From an uncultured Acetatifactor sp. (lineage in GTDB: Bacteria > Bacillota > Clostridia > Lachnospirales > Lachnospiraceae), in NCBI GenBank assembly GCA_934402375.1, contig CAKRUB010000016.1, positions 1 through 57,168 on the forward strand: a DNA stretch of 57,168 nt, read 5' to 3'. Of the stretch, positions 28,001 through 38,400 are shown piece after piece. A program made the position numbers and the translations under genes. How positions within the stretch are numbered: the stretch's first letter is position 1; each line of letters begins with the position of its first letter. The notes below the pieces were generated by a model. That model saw only the letters and a list, made by a program, of their open reading frames with translations. It ran no database searches and was not told where the DNA came from.

Positions 28001-28030
28001 ATCATAGCAATGTCACCGCCCGCTTGTCAA
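28001..28030 (-). promoter_or_regulatory. Promoter of glnA
   Basis: Minus-strand TTGACA (28025-28030) and TATGAT (28001-28006) are 18 bp apart, just before the leader hairpins. Confidence 0.65.
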
Positions 28031-28079
28031 CAAGAATGTTTGTAACGGTTCAGCCACGCATATTCTCCTCCCCACCCAC

Positions 28080-28103
28080 ATACATTTTATAAAGAAAATG
28101 TAT
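28080..28103. promoter_or_regulatory. Perfect 9-bp inverted repeat upstream of the 28128 gene
   Basis: ATACATTTT (28080-28088) and AAAATGTAT (28095-28103) flank ATAAAG. The site lies 25 bp upstream of the ATG and could be an operator in the intergenic region shared with glnA. Confidence 0.35.
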
Positions 28104-28127
28104 CACTGAAAAATAAGGGGAATAGAA

Positions 28128-28595
28128 ATGAGTGCAAAAACAAAAATCGTCGTACTTCACATGAAGGAGCTGATCTATACCGCCATCTTCGCGGCTCTGG
28201 GCATCCTGTTTGTCGTCCTGCTTGTCATGATGTTCCTGCCTGACAGGGAAGCCTCATCTGCCCCGGAAAACGAATCCGTAGCCACCGGCTCCGATGCGGT
28301 CTACATACCCGGCATTTATACCACCGAGCTTGTACTCGGCAGCCAGACCATCGATGTCGAGGTCATCGTCGATAAGGCATCCATCTCCTCCATCCGCATG
28401 GTGAACCTGAACGATGCCGTCACGACAATGTACCCCTTGCTGGAGCCGACCTTTGATACGATCTGCGAACAGGTATACGAACGGCAGACTCTGGAGGGCA
28501 TCACTTATTCTTCGGACAGCAAGTACACCTCTCTGGTGCTTCTCGAGGCAATCCAGAACTCTTTAAGCAAGGCTGCTGCGCCCGCTGGAGAATAA
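28128..28595 (+). CDS. Membrane-anchored FMN_bind-like protein
   Basis: This 155-residue protein has a single N-terminal membrane segment (about residues 14-38), a short Ser/Glu linker and an exterior domain starting YIPGIYTTELVLGSQTIDVEVIVDKASISSI. That layout resembles FMN_bind domains of the RnfG/NqrC type. The flavin-attachment SGATxT motif is replaced by ITYSSDSKYTSLVLLEAI, so covalent FMN attachment is doubtful. The ATG follows AAGGGGAA. It is divergent from glnA and ends at a strong terminator. The function is unknown. Confidence 0.75.
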   Translation: MSAKTKIVVLHMKELIYTAIFAALGILFVVLLVMMFLPDREASSAPENESVATGSDAVYIPGIYTTELVLGSQTIDVEVIVDKASISSIRMVNLNDAVTTMYPLLEPTFDTICEQVYERQTLEGITYSSDSKYTSLVLLEAIQNSLSKAAAPAGE

Positions 28596-28608
28596 AGAAG
28601 TCCACAAA

Positions 28609-28668
28609 ATAAGGGCTGTGTAAGATGTGTCTGCGTTGATCGACACATCCTGCACAACCCTTTTCTTT
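28609..28668. terminator. Long hairpin terminator between convergent genes
   Basis: AAGGG.TGTG and GATGTGTC pair with GACACATC and CACA.CCCTT around a short loop, followed by TTTTCTTTTC on the plus strand. The minus strand gives TTATTTT, so it probably also ends the nadE transcript. Confidence 0.75.
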
Positions 28669-28680
28669 TCAACCCTGTTT

Positions 28681-30603
28681 TCAGCTTTTTGATTTCAGCT
28701 TTTCTGCTTCCTCGAGCCATATTCTCGCGCAGGCATCCGACGGCATCCGCAGATCCCCTCTTGGCGAAAGCGCAACGCTTCCCACCTTCGGACCATCCGG
28801 CAAACAGGAACGCTTGAACTGCTGGGCAAAAAATCTTCTGTAAAAGGTCTTCAGCCACTTCAATATCTCTGCCTCATCATGCAGTCCCCGGAACGCCAGC
28901 TTTGCCACGCGATACACCTTTGCGGGCGGGAAGCCGCAGCGCAGCATATAATACAGGAAGAAGTCGTGCAGTTCATAAGGGCCGACAATATCCTCCGTCT
29001 TCTGTGCGATCTGCCCGTCGGACGGCGGCAGAAGCTCCGGGCTCACCGGTGTCGCCAGCACATCCTCCAACAGCTCCGTCAGTTCCTTATTCTCACACTT
29101 TTCCGCATAGTATTTCACAAGATGCCTTACCAGCGTCTTCGGCACACCGGCGTTCACACCGTACATGGACATATGATCCCCATTATAGGTTGCCCAGCCA
29201 AGCGCCAGCTCTGACATATCGCCTGTCCCGATGACAAGCGCATTGGTCTGGTTCGCAATATCCATCAGCACCTGTGTGCGCTCTCTGGCCTGTCCGTTTT
29301 CATAGGTCACATCATGGATGCAGCTGTCATGACCGATATCCTCAAAATGCTTGGTAACAGAAGCTCTGATGTCCACCTCGCGCAGCGTCACACCGAGTAT
29401 GAGTGCCAGCTTGCAGGCATTCTCATACGTTCTGTCCGTTGTGCCAAAGCACGGCATTGTGACTGCCGTGATTCCTTCCCGGTCAAGCTGTAAGAGATCA
29501 AAGGTACGGACTGTGACAAGAAGCGCAAGAGTGGAATCCAGACCTCCCGAAATACCGATCACGGCATTTTTCAGACCGGTGTGTTCATATCTCTTTTTTA
29601 ATCCATAGGACTGAATCGACAGAATCTCCTCGCAGCGCTGCTTCCGCATTTCCTCGTCACAGGGCACAAAGGGCATACTGCCGAAGGTACGCTCCAGAGA
29701 CGTCTCCTCCACCTTTAATGCAAACGGCACAATGACATAGGCGGCATCCGGCTGTCTGCCGAAGGTTCCCATTCTCCTTCTCTCGGATATAAGTCTCTGG
29801 ATGTCCAGATCGGCATACACCGTCTCGCAGCGGAAACGCTTCGCCTGTGCCAGTATTGTCCCGTTCTCCGCAATCAGATTATGTCCGCCGAAGACCAAAT
29901 CCTGCGTGGATTCGCCTTCCCCGGAGGATGTATAGATATATCCGCAGATCAGCCTTGCACTCGCGGATTTTACCAGGAGCTGTCTGTACTCATCCTTGCC
30001 CACTGTCTCGTTGGAGGCGGAAAGATTAGCGATCACCGTCGCCCCCTTGAGCGCGTGTCTCGTCCCGGGCGGATTTGTAACCCATAGATCCTCGCAGATC
30101 TCACAGCCGACCGTAAGTCCGTGCATTGTCTCACACTGAAAAAGAATATTTGTGCCAAAGGGGATTTCTTTTCCGACAAACGAAAAGGCAGCCGGCTCCT
30201 CGTTCCCTTCCGCAAAGTGGCGTCCCTCATAAAACTCGGCATAGGAGGGGATGTTCGCCTTCGGTATCATGCCGAGAAGCTCTCCGCCCTGCATAACCGC
30301 GGCGACGTTGTACAGTCTGCCGTCACGCTCAATGGGGAGTCCGACCATCACAAGCACATCCTTATTTCTCGTCGCCTCCACAATATACTGAAGCTGCTCC
30401 GCCGCCTTCTCCAACAGAAGCTGCTGTAAAAAAAGCTCTCCACAGGTATATCCCGTGAGACACAGTTCGGGAAATACAATGATTTTCGCTCCATGCTCAT
30501 AAGCCCTCTCCAGCTCCGCCCGGATTACAGCCGCGTTATAGACAGGGTCTGCAACCCTGATCTTCGGCGTTACCGCCGCCACCTTGATAAATCCCTGTTT
30601 CAT
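28681..30603 (-). CDS. nadE: Glutamine-dependent NAD+ synthetase
   Basis: This 640-residue two-domain enzyme makes NAD from deamido-NAD using glutamine. The N-terminal nitrilase-fold glutaminase (about 1-290) shows its triad: Glu in FPELCLTGYTCGEL, Lys in IPKANIPSYAEFYEGRHF and Cys in VGCEICEDLW. The C-terminal ATP pyrophosphatase domain has GISGGLDSTLALLV and the GTGDMSELALGWATYNGDHMS region. The length matches the long glutaminase-fused type rather than the ammonia-only enzyme. It is followed on the strand by hslO (11-bp gap upstream), suggesting cotranscription. The ribosome site is weak (GGGGT). Confidence 0.96.
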   Translation of the reverse strand: MKQGFIKVAAVTPKIRVADPVYNAAVIRAELERAYEHGAKIIVFPELCLTGYTCGELFLQQLLLEKAAEQLQYIVEATRNKDVLVMVGLPIERDGRLYNVAAVMQGGELLGMIPKANIPSYAEFYEGRHFAEGNEEPAAFSFVGKEIPFGTNILFQCETMHGLTVGCEICEDLWVTNPPGTRHALKGATVIANLSASNETVGKDEYRQLLVKSASARLICGYIYTSSGEGESTQDLVFGGHNLIAENGTILAQAKRFRCETVYADLDIQRLISERRRMGTFGRQPDAAYVIVPFALKVEETSLERTFGSMPFVPCDEEMRKQRCEEILSIQSYGLKKRYEHTGLKNAVIGISGGLDSTLALLVTVRTFDLLQLDREGITAVTMPCFGTTDRTYENACKLALILGVTLREVDIRASVTKHFEDIGHDSCIHDVTYENGQARERTQVLMDIANQTNALVIGTGDMSELALGWATYNGDHMSMYGVNAGVPKTLVRHLVKYYAEKCENKELTELLEDVLATPVSPELLPPSDGQIAQKTEDIVGPYELHDFFLYYMLRCGFPPAKVYRVAKLAFRGLHDEAEILKWLKTFYRRFFAQQFKRSCLPDGPKVGSVALSPRGDLRMPSDACARIWLEEAEKLKSKS

Positions 30604-30614
30604 CCACTACCCCG

Positions 30615-31493
30615 CTATTTACTCTTCCGATATAGCTCCTTCAGTTCGTCCACACTGAATTTATAATGGGAACCGCAGAAATAGCAGTTCACCTCAATCT
30701 CGTTCCCTTCCTCGATCATATCCTTAATTTCCTGCTTGCCAAGGCTGATAAGCACCTTTTCGATCTTCTTCCGGTTACAGTCACACGCAAAGACCGCCGG
30801 CACGGTATCGTTGATCTCCGGCGCGAGTCCGTCCAGCAGGGCTTCCAGCATCTGCTCCGGCGTTTTTCCAGCATCCAGCATTGCCGTCACCGAATGGATC
30901 TGACTTAAATTCTGCTCCAGTTTATCGATAATGGCATCGTCGGCAAACGGCATGAGCTGGATGATAAATCCGCCTGCCTGTTTTACCGTATTGTCCTTAT
31001 TCATCAGCACACCAAGTCCCACAGAGGAGGGAACCTGTTCGGAGGTTGCAAAGTAATAGGTCAGATCCTCCGCGATCTCACTCGTCTGTAGTAAAGTCTG
31101 CCCAACATAGGGCTCTTTTAATCCCATATCCTTGATTACACTCAGCGTTCCCTTGCCGACGGCACCGGCAACATCGAGCTTTCCGACGGCATTTGCCGGC
31201 AAAATGACATCCGCCACATTGGCATAGCCCTTCGCCCTTCCCTGGGAATCCGCCGTCACGGTCAGACCGCCCATCGGTCCGTCACCCTTGATCTGCAAGG
31301 TAAGAATATCCCTCTCGCCCTTTAACATCGTTCCCATCATCACGCCCGCGCTCAGAAGCCTTCCCAGCGCTGCGGTCACAACCGGACTGGTATTATGTGC
31401 CTGCCTCGCTGTCTCTACCATCTCTCTTGTCGTACAGGCAAACGCCCTGATCTGGGCATCCGCTGCCGTCGCACGCACAATGTAATCACTCAT
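30615..31493 (-). CDS. hslO: Redox-regulated chaperone Hsp33
   Basis: This 292-residue holdase is activated by oxidation. The C-terminal zinc switch has ACDCNRKKIEK (CxC) and NCYFCGSHYKF (CxxC), both intact. The N-terminal half shows DPMGGLTV-like and YFATSEQVPSSVGLGVL motifs of the family. The ATG at 31493 has GAGGA eight bases upstream; a TTG eight codons earlier is rejected. The start overlaps the stop of the upstream methyltransferase by 8 bp, implying coupled translation. Confidence 0.96.
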   Translation of the reverse strand: MSDYIVRATAADAQIRAFACTTREMVETARQAHNTSPVVTAALGRLLSAGVMMGTMLKGERDILTLQIKGDGPMGGLTVTADSQGRAKGYANVADVILPANAVGKLDVAGAVGKGTLSVIKDMGLKEPYVGQTLLQTSEIAEDLTYYFATSEQVPSSVGLGVLMNKDNTVKQAGGFIIQLMPFADDAIIDKLEQNLSQIHSVTAMLDAGKTPEQMLEALLDGLAPEINDTVPAVFACDCNRKKIEKVLISLGKQEIKDMIEEGNEIEVNCYFCGSHYKFSVDELKELYRKSK

Positions 31494-32298
31494 GACTTTT
31501 TCCTCTTTCTCTTGCAACTACATAGATTCTCTCGCTCTCCGGGGTTACATCAGCCCCGGTGTCAGCATCCTTCATTTCAAGCACGGTCATACCTGCCTTC
31601 TCCACCAGCCTCCGCATCTGCTCCGCTGTATAGCCGCGCTGCAGATGTGTCTCCGTGAACTGCCGGAACAAGTTTCCTTCCTCCCGTATGAACAGCGTCA
31701 GATCATACTCGTTGATCTCTTCCTCCGGGTCATACAGATTCTCCCAGATAAAGCTGCAGTCTTCACGGTTCTCAGCGATGGTCGTGTCTCCTATGACCTC
31801 ACGATATTTATGATCTGTATTGAAATCAAAGATAAAGATTCCTCCGGGATACAGGAAATTATTCACCAGAGAGAAGACTGTCTCCAGCTCTTCCTCCTCC
31901 AGAATATAATTCAGAGAATCGCAGACACTGAAAACCGTGCCGACTGTGCTGTAAAGCTCCAGCTCCCTCATGTCCTGCTGTAAATAAAGAATCTCAGAAC
32001 CGCTCTTCTCCTTCTTATCCGCCGCTATGCCGAGCATCGCATCCGAAGCATCCACCCCGATCATGTCATAGCCCCTCGCATACATCAGTTCTGCAAGCGT
32101 TCCGGTGCCGCATCCGAGGTCAACGACCAGATTGCGCTCGGATGCGAGCACATCCTCCGCGTCCCTCTCCGGCTTCGACACACCATACTTTCTGATGCAT
32201 TCGTCCAGCCGCTCACACCAAAGCTCATAGGGTGTGTTATCCATGAATTCATCATACACACTTGCAAAATCCGTATAAATTTCTGTCGTATTTTTCAT
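31486..32298 (-). CDS. Class I SAM-dependent methyltransferase
   Basis: This 270-residue protein has a Rossmann methyltransferase core: VVDLGCGTGTLAELM (motif I, about residues 58-72), GVDASDAMLGIA (motif II), LQQDMRELEL and SVCDSLNYILEEEEL. These place it in the Methyltransf_25/11 group. The substrate is not evident. It lies between the export-family gene and hslO, overlapping hslO by 8 bp and sitting 15 bp after the former. AGAGGTGTTCT precedes the ATG. Confidence 0.88.
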   Translation of the reverse strand: MKNTTEIYTDFASVYDEFMDNTPYELWCERLDECIRKYGVSKPERDAEDVLASERNLVVDLGCGTGTLAELMYARGYDMIGVDASDAMLGIAADKKEKSGSEILYLQQDMRELELYSTVGTVFSVCDSLNYILEEEELETVFSLVNNFLYPGGIFIFDFNTDHKYREVIGDTTIAENREDCSFIWENLYDPEEEINEYDLTLFIREEGNLFRQFTETHLQRGYTAEQMRRLVEKAGMTVLEMKDADTGADVTPESERIYVVARERGKSHE

Positions 32299-32313
32299 AG
32301 AACACCTCTGTAC

Positions 32314-32793
32314 TTAACTGAAGATTGCTCCCAACGCGCCAAACAGCCCCATGCTGGCAAGCGCCATGATAATACCTGCAAGCAGCACTCCACCGAGCAC
32401 CGCAAGCACACTTGACTTAAAGTCCATATCCAGAAGGCTTGCCGCCAGTGTTCCCGTCCATGCTCCGGTTCCGGGCAGCGGTATTCCAACAAACAAAAGC
32501 AGCGCCACAAACAGTCCTCTTCCCGCCTTCTCCTGCAGCTTCTGCCCGCCCTTATGCCCTTTTTCCAGACAGAAAGTAAAAAATTTTCCAATCACGGGTT
32601 TATCAGCTCCCCATTCCAGAACCTTTCTGGCAAAGAAAAAGATAAAGGGCACCGGAAGCATGTTGCCGATGATGCAGACAATGTAGCTTGGAAGCATTGG
32701 CAGATTCATGCCGCCCGCCATGAGTAAGGCTCCTCTCAGTTCGATAATAGGCACCATTGAGACAAGAAAAAGGATCAGATACTGTTTTAACAT
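32314..32793 (-). CDS. Small multidrug-export family (COG2426) membrane protein
   Basis: This protein has about 159 residues and four hydrophobic segments. The conserved family motif is MVPIIELRGALLMAGGMNLP near the N-terminus, with VGIPLPGTGAWTGTLAA in the second half. The two halves look like an inverted repeat, as in DedA-like proteins. The family name reflects a homologue reported as an export protein; true substrates are uncertain. The ATG at 32793 has GGAG seven bases upstream, so a TTG six codons earlier is rejected. Confidence 0.82.
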   Translation of the reverse strand: MLKQYLILFLVSMVPIIELRGALLMAGGMNLPMLPSYIVCIIGNMLPVPFIFFFARKVLEWGADKPVIGKFFTFCLEKGHKGGQKLQEKAGRGLFVALLLFVGIPLPGTGAWTGTLAASLLDMDFKSSVLAVLGGVLLAGIIMALASMGLFGALGAIFS

Positions 32794-32853
32794 AGTTTTA
32801 CTCCACTTCAATTATTTTTATAAGGTTATACAGCTCCGTTTCGCGGAACGCAT

Positions 32854-33909
32854 TTACTTCCGCAGGTAATTCCTCAGGAAGTTTATCAGCCGCTCCATCT
32901 GTTCATCCGTTCCGATGGTGATCCGCAAGGAATTGTTAATCCTGGGCTTATTCCAGTAGCGCACATAGATGTCCGCTTCGCGCAGTGCCTGAAATAACTC
33001 CGCCGCCGGTACTTTTTCATGGGACGCAAAGATAAAATTGGCTCTGGAATCAGGAAACCGGAAGCCAAGCTTCTTCAGTTCCTTCTTCACGTGTTCTCTG
33101 GTCGCAATGATTTTAGCCGTTGTCTTCTTAAAATATGCATCGTCTCTGACCGCCTCGACTCCGAGCACCTGCGCCGGCAGATTCATAGTATAAGAGTTGA
33201 ATGAAAACTTTACATCATTTAAGTAGCTGATCAGCTTCTCGTTTCCAATGCAGAAGCCGATCCGCAGACCTGCCATGGCGCGTGACTTTGAAAAGGTCTG
33301 AACCACCAGCAGATTATCATACTTCTCAAGGAGCGGAAGCGCACTCTTTCCTCCAAAGTCCACATATGCCTCATCCACAATGACAACGACATCCCGGTTC
33401 GCCGCAATAATCTCTTCTACAGTCTCAAGACTCTCAAAGACTCCTGTGGGCGCATTGGGATTCGGGAAAATGATTCCCCCATTAGGCTGCTTATAATCCT
33501 CCGGGCGAATCTGCCAGTTTTCATCCAGAGCACAGGTCTTGTACGGAATCCGGTAAAGCTCTGCCCATACGTCGTAAAAGGAATAGGTCACATCGGGAAA
33601 CAGGATGGGGCTGCCGCTGTTAAAAAAGGTCATAAATGCCATCGACAATACGTCATCCGAGCCGACTCCCACAAAAACCTGCTCCGGTTTCACCTGATAA
33701 TATTCCGCAAGTGCATCCACAAGCGGTGTTGTCTTTGAGTCAGGATACAGCCGCAATGCACCGCAGTCCAGCTCTTCCGCCAATTTCTCAACACCGGGAG
33801 CCGGCGGATATGGGCACTCATTTGTATTCAGCTTGATCATATTCGGTCTGTTCGGCTGCTCCCCTGCCACATACGGAACTACCTTCCTGACGTTGTCTTC
33901 CCACTGCAT
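32854..33909 (-). CDS. hisC: Histidinol-phosphate aminotransferase
   Basis: This 351-residue PLP aminotransferase has LNTNECPYPPAPGV, VGVGSDDVLSMAF, NPNAPTG and the PLP lysine in VQTFSKSRAMAGLRIGFCIG. It converts imidazole-acetol phosphate to histidinol phosphate, although paralogues act on aromatic amino acids. No other his gene is nearby. It begins with TAATG overlap on the stop of the upstream glycosyltransferase and has GGAGG upstream, so it may be read from the pilus-locus end. Confidence 0.92.
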   Translation of the reverse strand: MQWEDNVRKVVPYVAGEQPNRPNMIKLNTNECPYPPAPGVEKLAEELDCGALRLYPDSKTTPLVDALAEYYQVKPEQVFVGVGSDDVLSMAFMTFFNSGSPILFPDVTYSFYDVWAELYRIPYKTCALDENWQIRPEDYKQPNGGIIFPNPNAPTGVFESLETVEEIIAANRDVVVIVDEAYVDFGGKSALPLLEKYDNLLVVQTFSKSRAMAGLRIGFCIGNEKLISYLNDVKFSFNSYTMNLPAQVLGVEAVRDDAYFKKTTAKIIATREHVKKELKKLGFRFPDSRANFIFASHEKVPAAELFQALREADIYVRYWNKPRINNSLRITIGTDEQMERLINFLRNYLRK

Positions 33910-34931
33910 TATTTATTTTCCTCCGTCCTTCGCCTTAATTCTTCCCTGTACACTTCCGCCTGTGCCGGATTCCCCAATGCCTCATAGCACCGGATCAGTC
34001 CATCCAGACTTAACCGTCCGCCCGCATGAAGATTCAGAATCGGCTGTGTCTCATACACGGCGTTATAGTACCACACCGCCGCCTCCTCAAAATCTCCGCC
34101 TTCCTCGTAAAAGCAGCCCATCTCAAAGCAGATCTCGGAATTGGCTTCTTCCGCCAGTATTTTAGAAGTATATTTAAAAAACTGTACCGTATTTCCATTC
34201 AATCTCGCCGCATGTGCGACAATACAGCACGCCTCGGCTATCTCGTCACTGTCTCTTGTTCCGTCCGCAGCCGACGCGACAAAGAAATCCAACGCACCGG
34301 CGAAGTCTGCCTTCCCGCCCGCCATCAGAAGTTCTCTTGCATACATCGTATGTAGCCGTTTCGGCAGCCGGTAGCCTTCCTCACAATGGCGCCGGAAATT
34401 CGCCAGATCCCGTCCCGCATGGCTTTCCTCCGGCAGATGACAGATAACAATGTCGCTGTCATATACAACAGGCATCAGACGCACCGTCTCATGAATCGGT
34501 GCCTCCCACACAAACCCGCGCAGACGCTTAAACAACTTCGGCCGGTATTCCTCGTCAAAATTGTACACCGTAGAAAATTGCAGTTGATTCGCGTATTTCA
34601 TCTGAACGATCTCAACCTCTGGCAGCAGAGTCGCCTTTAATTCCAGAAATCGCTTCCGATTCTCCGCATCCAGCACTTCATCCGCATCCGCAGAATATAT
34701 ATATTCCTGCGTTGCCTTGGAAAATGCAAAATTCCTCGCCGCGCTGAAATCATCTATCCAGACATAGTCGTAGACCTTCTCCGTATATTCGGAGGCAATC
34801 TGCTTTGTGTTGTCCGTGGAACCTGTATCCACGATCACAATTTCATCCACCAGATCCGCTACACTGTCGAGACATCTCTTCAGTATCTTTTCTTCATTTT
34901 TAACGATCATACACAGGGAAATCGTAATCAC
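33909..34931 (-). CDS. Family 2 glycosyltransferase with a TPR-like C-terminal region
   Basis: This protein has about 340 residues from the GTG at 34931. The reading frame extends 129 codons further upstream, but that part overlaps the prepilin-peptidase gene and is low-complexity shadow. The GT-A domain shows ITISLCMIVKNEEKILKRCL, IVDTGSTDNT and SADADEVLD (DxD). This is the SunS/WaaE-like architecture, with helical repeats (CFEMGCFYEEGGDFEEAAVWYY) at the C-terminus, found in enzymes that glycosylate proteins or lipooligosaccharide. Its position at the end of the pilus locus suggests pilin or adhesin glycosylation; that is inference. Confidence 0.85.
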   Translation of the reverse strand: MITISLCMIVKNEEKILKRCLDSVADLVDEIVIVDTGSTDNTKQIASEYTEKVYDYVWIDDFSAARNFAFSKATQEYIYSADADEVLDAENRKRFLELKATLLPEVEIVQMKYANQLQFSTVYNFDEEYRPKLFKRLRGFVWEAPIHETVRLMPVVYDSDIVICHLPEESHAGRDLANFRRHCEEGYRLPKRLHTMYARELLMAGGKADFAGALDFFVASAADGTRDSDEIAEACCIVAHAARLNGNTVQFFKYTSKILAEEANSEICFEMGCFYEEGGDFEEAAVWYYNAVYETQPILNLHAGGRLSLDGLIRCYEALGNPAQAEVYREELRRRTEENK

Positions 34932-34954
34932 TCTGCCGTTCTCTTCTTTCCGTT

Positions 34955-35407
34955 TTATGTGCGAACATTTACATGATACCAAAGCAAAGTCCAGAACGCA
35001 AGCGTTATATAAGGTAGGAACGGCACGGGACGCTTTAAATTTCCGTTGCGCGCAATATTGCATCTGACGCCCTGCACAATGGCAAGAAAAGCAAACGCAA
35101 TCAGCATATGAAAGAGATATTCCGCCAGCAGCATTCCAACCGCTGTCTCCGCCACCGCGCATACGCTGAATGCATAGCAGTCCGCCCTTCCGTACATTTT
35201 TGAGAAGAAGAGCAGTTGCAAAGCAATAAAGAACAATAATTGTATCAGATTCATTGCCGAAATATTGTCCCTGTTTCCGGCGAGCAGCAGCAACGCTGCC
35301 GCTCCGCCTATCCACCATGTAAAATTGTACACCTCGCAGCTTTTACAGTCTGTGGCACAGGCAAACAAAAGACTCGCCGCGAGTACAAACCATAACAGCT
35401 CTGTCAT
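34955..35407 (-). CDS. Prepilin-peptidase-like (A24) membrane protein of the Tad locus
   Basis: This 150-residue protein has about five hydrophobic segments. The two aspartates of A24 prepilin peptidases are recognisable: ATDCKSCEVYNFTWW near residues 18-32, and MYGRADCYAF (about 71-80), a variant of the GxGD motif reading GRAD. The KRPVPFLPYITLAF element near residue 125 matches the family's conserved pro-rich motif. It would process the Flp-type pilins encoded about 8 kb upstream on the same strand. Its ATG overlaps the stop of the giant adhesin gene (ATGA), which ties it to the locus. Confidence 0.8.
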   Translation of the reverse strand: MTELLWFVLAASLLFACATDCKSCEVYNFTWWIGGAAALLLLAGNRDNISAMNLIQLLFFIALQLLFFSKMYGRADCYAFSVCAVAETAVGMLLAEYLFHMLIAFAFLAIVQGVRCNIARNGNLKRPVPFLPYITLAFWTLLWYHVNVRT

Positions 35408-38400
35408 CTCAGTCGTGTGCGGAACTCATCCAGCACACTGCCTCCTTCCGATGTCACCTTCATGACAGGTCTGTCCTCCGCCATGGCGTTCTGTTTATAT
35501 GCCCGGACAATTATCTGATAATCTCCGTCCGGCAGATCGTACAGGGGTATCATAAATTGCACCTCTTCCTCCTGTCCGTATTCCCTGTCCACCCCAGTAT
35601 AGGAAAACACGATTATCTCCCTCAGGCGTTCATCCAGTTCGCGCATTGCCTCCGGAAACGTGACCTCCACCCTGTCAGCGTAGCCGTAGGTCGTAACGTA
35701 CAGCATTCCACTTTCGCCACGCTTAAACAACGGATCATGCGGCTCAAGAATTCTCTCGATCCTCGTCTCTAAAGCAAATTCCGTTATTTCATAGTTTATC
35801 TCTGTAACATTTCCCACGTTATCGACCGCATAGCCTGTCACCGTAAAATCTCCCGAAAAAAGCGGCTCTGCCTTTGTGATGTCAAGCGTGATCACACCAC
35901 CTACCGGATAAAAGGTCTGTTCGCTGAAATTATCCTTATTCATGACCTTCAGGTAAAAGTCAGCCACCCCGGAAAGCTCATCCGACGCCGTGACACTCAC
36001 TGTCACTTTCTCCTCCGTTCGGATAATTTCCTCTCTGTTTTCCAACACCTCCATTCCCACAAGAACCGGACCGGCACAGTCACCGATCAGTGTGATCCCG
36101 TTTGCTGCATCCTCTGAAGCATCGGAGTAATAAATCTCTTCTCCGCCCGCCTTTGTGTAGACTGCCCCCACCCCGGGAACAACACTGATATATTTGCCGT
36201 GCATTCCGCGATCCAGCGTAAATTTCTGCTCCGCTTCAAGCTGTCTGCCCCGGTCAGAGCGCCTTGTCATGGAATACGGATACAGCCTTAAAGCCGTCGC
36301 ACCGCTGACCGCATAGCGCAGCCTGTCCGCACTGATCTCCACAGCTGCGGACACATCCGCCGCGGATGGTGTGTAAATCTGGTTCTCTCCGGCAGAATCC
36401 GCACGTCCGCGGATTTCCGTCTTATAGAGTGTGTAGTTCAGCTGGTAATCGCTTGTCGGCTGTCCGTCCATGTAGGCGCTGTTCGTGAGATGGATCGGTG
36501 TGCTGCCGTCGCAGCGCACAAAGTAAGTCTTCGGCTCCGCAGCCGCAAAGACGTTCTCTCCGTTTCCGATCTGAAGCTGCCTTGTATACACCTTCCATCG
36601 AACACTTCCGGCATCGATCCTGATATGTGTCGTCGCGCTGATATTACCGGCAACATCCACCGCCGCAAGATGAAGATATTGAGTCCATTCCTTTACATCA
36701 ATCGTGAGAGAAGCGGTGGCTGCGGTCGCTGCCAGAAATGCCGCTCCCGCCCCGGCGCGGGTTCCCGGCTGCGCATCGAGCACATAATAATAACCCTTCA
36801 CTCCCGACACCAGCGTATTCTTTGTAATGTTTGACCGGCACAGCAGCGCCGTCGAGCCTTGCAGATAGGTTTCCGCCTGATGGTAATAGTCCGTACCGTT
36901 GTCTGACGGTTTCTGCCATGTGACCGTTATCTTTCCGGTTCCTGCGGGCTGCTGCTCCACGCTGCCTCCGTCAACGGCATCCGGCGCGGCAAGATCTGTC
37001 GCCTTTACCTTTTTCATCTCATGCTCCTCCGTGTAGCCGACCATCTCCGAACGCAGCGTCACCGTGCCGTGTCCTGCCCGGTTCCCGGCTGTCATATCAG
37101 AACTGAGCACAGCCGTCCGGTTCACATAGCTGCTCCCGCCGTAGGCTGGCTTGGAGGAGATCAGCTCCCCTTCCTCATAGCCGCACACGATTCCCGAATA
37201 GGTGTAGGAAACATCACCGATTCCATTCGTCACCCAGGAAGTATTTGTGGTGAATGTGATGTCCTGGGCGATATAGATGCCCTTGACATCCTCTGCCACA
37301 TCAAAGGAAAAGCTGCCCTCCAGCTTATAACCGGCATCCACCCCATAGTATTCCGTCTCGCCCGTAAGCCCGTTTGTACCCTGCCATGCCTCATGCTGGT
37401 TGACCGTCAGCGTTCCGGTAAAATTTGCCAGACTGACCTTGTAACGGTCATATTTCACATCATGGTCAGCCCATTCCCTGTGATCCGTCACAATATAACT
37501 CTCCGAAAATTTTGCCGCCGTCTCCGGCTGCACCTGTTTTGTGGTAACGCTGCCGTTCTCATGGATGAAATACACCTTTATTGTGGAGGAATGGGAAATT
37601 CCATCCCCACCCCACATGCTGCCGCCGTAGGGAAACGTCAGCGTCCCGGAAAACGGCGTCGCCAGATAGGTCGATGTATTTCCGACCTGTATGTGCTGTG
37701 TCAGGGTATTGGGCGTCCAGTTGGTAAGCTCCGCTCTATCCGCATTGGCTGTAACCTGCGGTGTCTGGGTTCCTCCGCTTTCGCTGTACTGGCTTTTATT
37801 GACAAGGGTGGCATAGAAAGAGGCTCCAGCCTTGACCGTTCCCTTCCGGTAACAGCCAGCTTCATGCGTGTGTCTGACCTCCTCACCGGCATTGCCGCCT
37901 TTATAGCCGCCACCGCCGCCCGCTGCCCCGGAACCGCCGGCTCCGTCAGCCGTCAGAGACGCCGAGCTGCCACCGGCTCCGCCATTTCCCATAGTGGAAG
38001 CTGCCCCACCGCCACCGGCAACGGCAATCAGTCCTTTTTTGTCCGAGCTCACTGTCGTCTTTCCACCGCCATTTCCGAACTTAGAGCCGGTACCGCCGCC
38101 GTTATAGCCATCCTTGCCGCCGACCATGACCGTCAGCTTCTCGCCTTTCGCCAGCCATACCTTCAGTGTAACGCTACCACCCTTTCCTCCGGTGCGCGTC
38201 CCATAATCACTTCCCTGAGCGCCGGAAAGAGAAAGTGTATAAATGCCGGAATAAGGAACAACATATACCTCCTTGCTCCCGGTACGTCCAAAGCTCCGGC
38301 TGACACTTATAGTACTGCCGACGTCGTCAACGGCGGTGATCCGTTTTGCATCCGTCATGCCGGAATTGCGGCTCTGGTAGAGCAGATAGGTCTTCCCCTG

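Noticed and set aside
34932..35318. 129-codon N-terminal extension of the glycosyltransferase frame
   Set aside because: It overlaps the prepilin-peptidase gene in another frame, and the GT-A domain begins immediately after the GTG at 34931.
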